Source of the DNA: Stercoripulliclostridium_A sp045577735 | Lineage (GTDB): Bacteria; Bacillota; Clostridia; Christensenellales; DTU072 | Length of the DNA stretch: 28,695 nucleotides | NCBI GenBank assembly: GCA_045577735.1 | Contig: JAZNIY010000010.1 | Coordinates: 1 to 28,695, forward strand | Direction: 5' to 3' | Shown: positions 26,501 to 28,695 of the stretch, piece by piece | How the letters are laid out: each line of letters opens with the position of its first letter | Numbering within the stretch: the first letter of the stretch is position 1 | The notes under the pieces: generated by a model | Told to the model about the DNA's origin: nothing | Seen by the model: the letters and a program-made list of their open reading frames with translations, nothing else | The model's database searches: none | Translations under genes and position numbers: made by a program

Positions 26501-27980
26501 TCAATTGATACTCTGCACCTTTTTCCTTTGTTTGGCTACTCTTCAAAACGTTATCCACATAGTACTCTACCATTACGCCTTCCGCAAAGGTAATATACTT
26601 GTATTCATCAATTTTAGTCGCATCGTAATTTTCTGTCCATGCGGTACCGTTTGCGTTATTAGACACTCTTATGTAGGGAGTTTCGTAATAATAACGAAGG
26701 TCTGGCGCTGCGCTTTGTCCAATGGATGCAGTCATTGCTGTTTCGGTACCCACAACGGTTATTTTGCCACCCTTAATTTCGCTAACTGCACCGATACCAT
26801 AGGCACCTGATACGTTAAGTACGCCTGTTTCGCCTTCAGCTGTATCAATGGTGAGAAGGCGTCCATCTGCCAGTCTTATACCGTCTTCACCCTCCTTTGC
26901 AGTCAAAGTGTTTTCGCCGGAAAGAACAATATTTAGGTCATCCTCGGAATACACGAGTGCCTTAGCTTCTCCGGAATAGGCATAGCCGGACGTTTCAACG
27001 CACTCATAATCAGTCAAGGTTAGCGTGCGTGAAAGAGGCTCGAAGAATACCTCGGTAGACATATTAGTGTCGGATAGTTGTGTGCCACCCACCCAAACGT
27101 TATGTAACGTGGGCTTCACAAATACGCGCTTGTAGTAGGCTTTGTCCGCATCGTCGTAAACCGCGGCACTATTACCTTCAACGTTATCATAGCCAAAGGC
27201 AGAGGCGTTAGTTAAAGAAGAAAAATCTATAATATCGCTTACACCCGTATCAAACGCTGACATTTCATCTCCCGTAGCAATAGCAAGCAAGCTACCGTAT
27301 GTCATGGTAAAAGCACCGTCAATAGCGCAATTAGTGCCCGTTGCGGTCAGCGAGCCACCACTCATAGTAGTACCACCATTGGAGTAAACTGCGCCATAAA
27401 AACCGGTAATTGAGTGAATACCACCACTAATGCTTATACCACCATTATAGACGTACATACCGTAATTGTTTCCACGATGGGTAAGATTAAGACGACCACC
27501 CTCAATAGATATATCGCCCTCATAAACATTAATAGGCATGCTTGCTTCAACCGTTAGTTTGCCGGGGCCTTTTATGTTCAAAGCGCCGTTCCTTACGTAA
27601 ATTCCGGTAAAATCAGCAATTTGAGAAGCATTAGCTACAAGGCTATTTTCGCCTTCCAAATAAACGTTCAAATCACCCTCGGCATAGATGAGATAGAAGT
27701 TGTTTTGGCTTTCTTCATAGCCCCAACCATCGTATACGTAATCTTTTAGTACGAGGCCGGCATTATCAAAGTAAGCATATCCACCCTCGGGCATTTCATC
27801 TACTTCTACTTCAGAACCGGAGGGAAGATAATTGCCGGAGCTAAGATAAACACCACCGACGTAAACGCCTTCCGGTGTTTCTGCTTGAGCAGTTAAAGGA
27901 GCATCCAGCGCCAATAATCCAACAAGAACTGCAAGCGCTAATAAAATGCAAATTGAAAACGTTTTTAATTTCGTATTCAT
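23520..27980 (-). CDS. large surface protein with beta-helix modules and C-terminal membrane anchor
   Basis: A 1486-residue exported protein. Residues 1-33 form a signal peptide ending TAQA. Three related modules begin near 40, 293 and 623, each with YVGG or WVGG, then 'NTLTL', then 'LNVVL.GENTL' and strand-turn repeats; they resemble right-handed beta-helix carbohydrate-binding domains such as Cthe_2159. Listeria/Bacteroides-type (InlB B) repeats lie at about 470-545 and 1110-1183. Two Cys/His-rich units with TCTENGN and CGQWFSD follow at about 1188 and 1298. The C-terminus has a Pro/Thr linker, one membrane helix (about 1410-1443) and a basic, Pro-rich tail; no LPXTG motif. AAGGAGG precedes the ATG. 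It probably binds glycans or host surfaces. Confidence 0.8.
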   Translation of the reverse strand: MNTKLKTFSICILLALAVLVGLLALDAPLTAQAETPEGVYVGGVYLSSGNYLPSGSEVEVDEMPEGGYAYFDNAGLVLKDYVYDGWGYEESQNNFYLIYAEGDLNVYLEGENSLVANASQIADFTGIYVRNGALNIKGPGKLTVEASMPINVYEGDISIEGGRLNLTHRGNNYGMYVYNGGISISGGIHSITGFYGAVYSNGGTTMSGGSLTATGTNCAIDGAFTMTYGSLLAIATGDEMSAFDTGVSDIIDFSSLTNASAFGYDNVEGNSAAVYDDADKAYYKRVFVKPTLHNVWVGGTQLSDTNMSTEVFFEPLSRTLTLTDYECVETSGYAYSGEAKALVYSEDDLNIVLSGENTLTAKEGEDGIRLADGRLLTIDTAEGETGVLNVSGAYGIGAVSEIKGGKITVVGTETAMTASIGQSAAPDLRYYYETPYIRVSNNANGTAWTENYDATKIDEYKYITFAEGVMVEYYVDNVLKSSQTKEKGAEYQLITCRFEIPTGYTFGGWGLGSADSTTVYGESDYIELTEDVAFHAVLKQLGKVYVYYPSNSPNEPILYEIPYGTHSLDFIDDDFTAPEGLELKGFTLGWIWGESVTEIVVSEYPKYLYAELGAEVGVEFYDLYVGGIAVTNENKDDILGDGTTAYNPTTNTLTLTEMNLTEEDTIYWGSEGYAIFAKGALNVVLVGENGIVTSSEDEVYGIIGNELNLSAIDDGSLSIESYYAIDAEIVTIESGVYHLISNNPITGDSVTINGGEIAMEERTEEEGPSGIDAGVLTINGGVIDIRYFDRCIYSYGTIIKDGTITIITYTEGIYAYAGLIIEGGTINIYGMDGNGGAGIFVEKGDISITGEDTSVAIYGFEVGIYQPEEDGNAVTIEDATVIIDDTLPISSYMLAPPPPVTQGIMVNELTLNNAKLDVSALVGLRVFNGLSFTDSEVNITAVATDSMDEPAGIQAVEDSVITNSKININIEAELCAYSIAIETNSYGAGTSADLTITDSDITIMVTTSSFAGGICALGNLVIDGCNIDIALDSLNTTIALGCNYEDEDSYITIKDSTVVLSSTREGLTAGNIELDYKNEAFKVWASENADGSDMALAPNIEVFEYAKYCFVHPIYEIILDGNNDSETDTIPEQYGTYTLPTCTFTAPENKEFLGWAIGSVDATPLKQAGDEIELSSDLTIYAIWREKDHVHALTPVVAKGATCTENGNTAYYTCNCGQWFSDSEGNTLIVDHSSVIIPATNHNYEGVAWSSDANEHYKVCKNTNCSEKGEVATHTPNIDNPTEEEAKVCTVCQYVIAPALNHTHALTPVVAKGATCTENGNTAYYTCTCGQWFSDENATNLIDNHDSVIVVASGHTDANTDGTCDTCGWVDPNFTPVVPGPGGGEGTPEPTPDNPPDTTPEGEDEAGLSGGAIAGIAVGATVGAVGLGVGGFAIFWFVVKKKSLAELLAIFKKAPKATPNTTPNITPEVAPEVAPETTSQNEDVTD
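23587..23918 (-). repeat. duplicated C-terminal module, copy A
   Basis: Nearly identical at DNA level to 28076-28413. It encodes CGWVDPNF, the Pro/Thr linker, the membrane helix and the tail KKKSLAELLAIFKKAPKA. A short insertion near 28270 is the main length difference. Confidence 0.9.
23980..24076 (-). repeat. internal repeat, Cys-rich unit, copy 1
   Basis: About 97 bases closely matching 24319-24415 in the same gene, covering the VVAKGATCTENGN and CGQWFSD region. The high DNA similarity points to recent duplication or gene conversion. Confidence 0.85.
24319..24415 (-). repeat. internal repeat, Cys-rich unit, copy 2
   Basis: Partner of 23980-24076; differs by only a handful of bases, including TGTAACTGC versus TGTACTTGC around the cysteine pair. 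Confidence 0.85.
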
Positions 27981-28006
27981 AGTTTTACCTCCTTATAAGA
28001 GTTTTT

Positions 28007-28029
28007 GCCCCTTGGCAGTACCAAGGGGC
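28007..28029 (-). other. hairpin between the two surface-protein genes
   Basis: Perfect nine-base stem GCCCCTTGG/CCAAGGGGC with a five-base loop in a 64-base gap. On the transcribed strand it is followed by A-rich sequence, not T, so it is not a standard intrinsic terminator. It may stabilise or process an mRNA shared by both genes. No promoter is seen in the gap. Confidence 0.5.
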
Positions 28030-28044
28030 ATAAGTTAAGTTATA

Positions 28045-28695
28045 TTATTCGGTAATATCGTCGTTGCCCGTGGGAATATCGGGAGTTGTGTTAGGATTTG
28101 CTTTGGGGGCTTTCTTGAAGATTGCAAGAAGCTCTGCTAGGCTCTTTTTCTTAATGACAAACCAGAAGATTGCAAAGCCACCCACTCCTAGTCCTACTGC
28201 ACCCACGGTTGCGCCTACTGCTATTCCTGCAATTGCACCACCGCTTAGTCCTGCCTCGTCTTCACCTTCTACTTCGGGAGTAGTATCGGGAGTATTGTCG
28301 GGGGTGGGCTCGGGAGTTCCTTCACCTCCGCCGGGACCGGGTACTACGGGAGTAAAGTTAGGATCTACCCATCCACAAGTATCACAAGTGCCGTCAGTAT
28401 TAGCGTCTACGTGTGCTCCTTCGTTCGCTTTATCTCCACAAGCACACTCGTTCCAGTGGTTGCTATCATTCTTTTCCCATTGGGTACCATAGTTGTGGGT
28501 GTGAGGAATATCTTCCCAAATTGCAAAGAACTCAACGTTTGCAGTTAAAGTATAGGTTACGCCAATAATTTCGCCACTTGCAGAGGTTGCCCAACCTTTG
28601 AATTGTTTGCCACTAGGTGCAGTAAAGGTGCAAGTAGGTAAGGTATATTCGCCAATGCGCTCATCCCCTGCCATTACGCCAGTACCACCGTTTGC
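28045..28695 (-). CDS. surface protein with C-terminal membrane anchor, 5' part outside the window
   Basis: The frame is open to the right edge (the codons before the internal Met at 28674 read ANGGTGV), so only the last 216 residues or so are present. They hold an InlB B-type repeat (TLPTCTFTAPSGKQFKGWA), a Cys/His-rich unit (THNYGTQW ... HWNECACG ... CDTCGWVDPNF), a Pro/Thr linker, a membrane helix and a basic tail. The end is nearly the same as that of the 1486-residue protein encoded 64 bases downstream. The two are tandem paralogues, probably in one transcript. The function of the missing N-terminal part cannot be judged. Confidence 0.8.
   Translation of the reverse strand, partial: ANGGTGVMAGDERIGEYTLPTCTFTAPSGKQFKGWATSASGEIIGVTYTLTANVEFFAIWEDIPHTHNYGTQWEKNDSNHWNECACGDKANEGAHVDANTDGTCDTCGWVDPNFTPVVPGPGGGEGTPEPTPDNTPDTTPEVEGEDEAGLSGGAIAGIAVGATVGAVGLGVGGFAIFWFVIKKKSLAELLAIFKKAPKANPNTTPDIPTGNDDITE
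28076..28413 (-). repeat. duplicated C-terminal module, copy B
   Basis: Partner of 23587-23918; the same linker, membrane helix and tail at the end of the adjacent paralogue. Confidence 0.9.

Noticed and set aside
1..28695. CRISPR array, tRNA, rRNA, insertion sequence, prophage genes
   Set aside because: No regularly spaced repeats, cloverleaf, transposase or phage genes were seen on either strand.

Overview
The window looks like part of a low-to-moderate GC Clostridia-type (Bacillota) genome, probably an uncultured gut commensal. The signs are Shine-Dalgarno-led genes, very tight operons, intrinsic terminators, several glycoside hydrolases, a GPH-type sugar symporter, a BspA-like LRR lipoprotein and large 'listerial repeat' surface proteins. 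A Christensenellales-like lineage would fit, but that is an inference from gene style and not from a marker gene. No rRNA, tRNA, CRISPR array or insertion sequence was seen.

Layout. 1-342: no gene; two possible structured RNA elements on the + strand. 343-4593 (-): operon of a secreted GH5 glycosidase, a YegP-like protein, a DUF1893 protein and a cytosolic GH2 glycosidase. 4747-8026 (-): a TetR-type regulator followed by an MMPL/RND exporter. 8220-10049 (-): GH35 beta-galactosidase, divergent from a COG2509-type FAD protein (10154-11515, +). 11586-11694: second copy of the hairpin element seen at 220-343. 11713-14392 (-): GPH sugar symporter overlapping an LRR lipoprotein gene. 14501-16789 (-): chorismate synthase, SDR oxidoreductase, low-molecular-weight tyrosine phosphatase. 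16919-23448 (+): five genes joined by four successive TAATG stop/start overlaps: a release-factor-like protein without an RF1/RF2 codon-recognition motif, an SF1 helicase, a coiled-coil protein, a single-pass membrane protein with a repetitive outer domain, and a small membrane protein. 23520-28695 (-): two adjacent large surface proteins with the same C-terminal membrane module; the second is cut by the window edge.

How it may work together. The GH5 (exported), GH2 and GH35 (cytosolic) and the sugar symporter form a modest glycan-use set. Three promoters (GH5 operon, TetR-exporter operon, symporter operon) carry an alternating CG palindrome of ACGCGCGCGT type exactly in the -35/-10 spacer, and a fourth related site lies between aroC and the release-factor operon. 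This suggests a shared repressor, with the TetR-type protein the obvious candidate. The items most worth following up are the release-factor/helicase/membrane operon, the dispersed hairpin element with covarying stems, and the shared CG operator.
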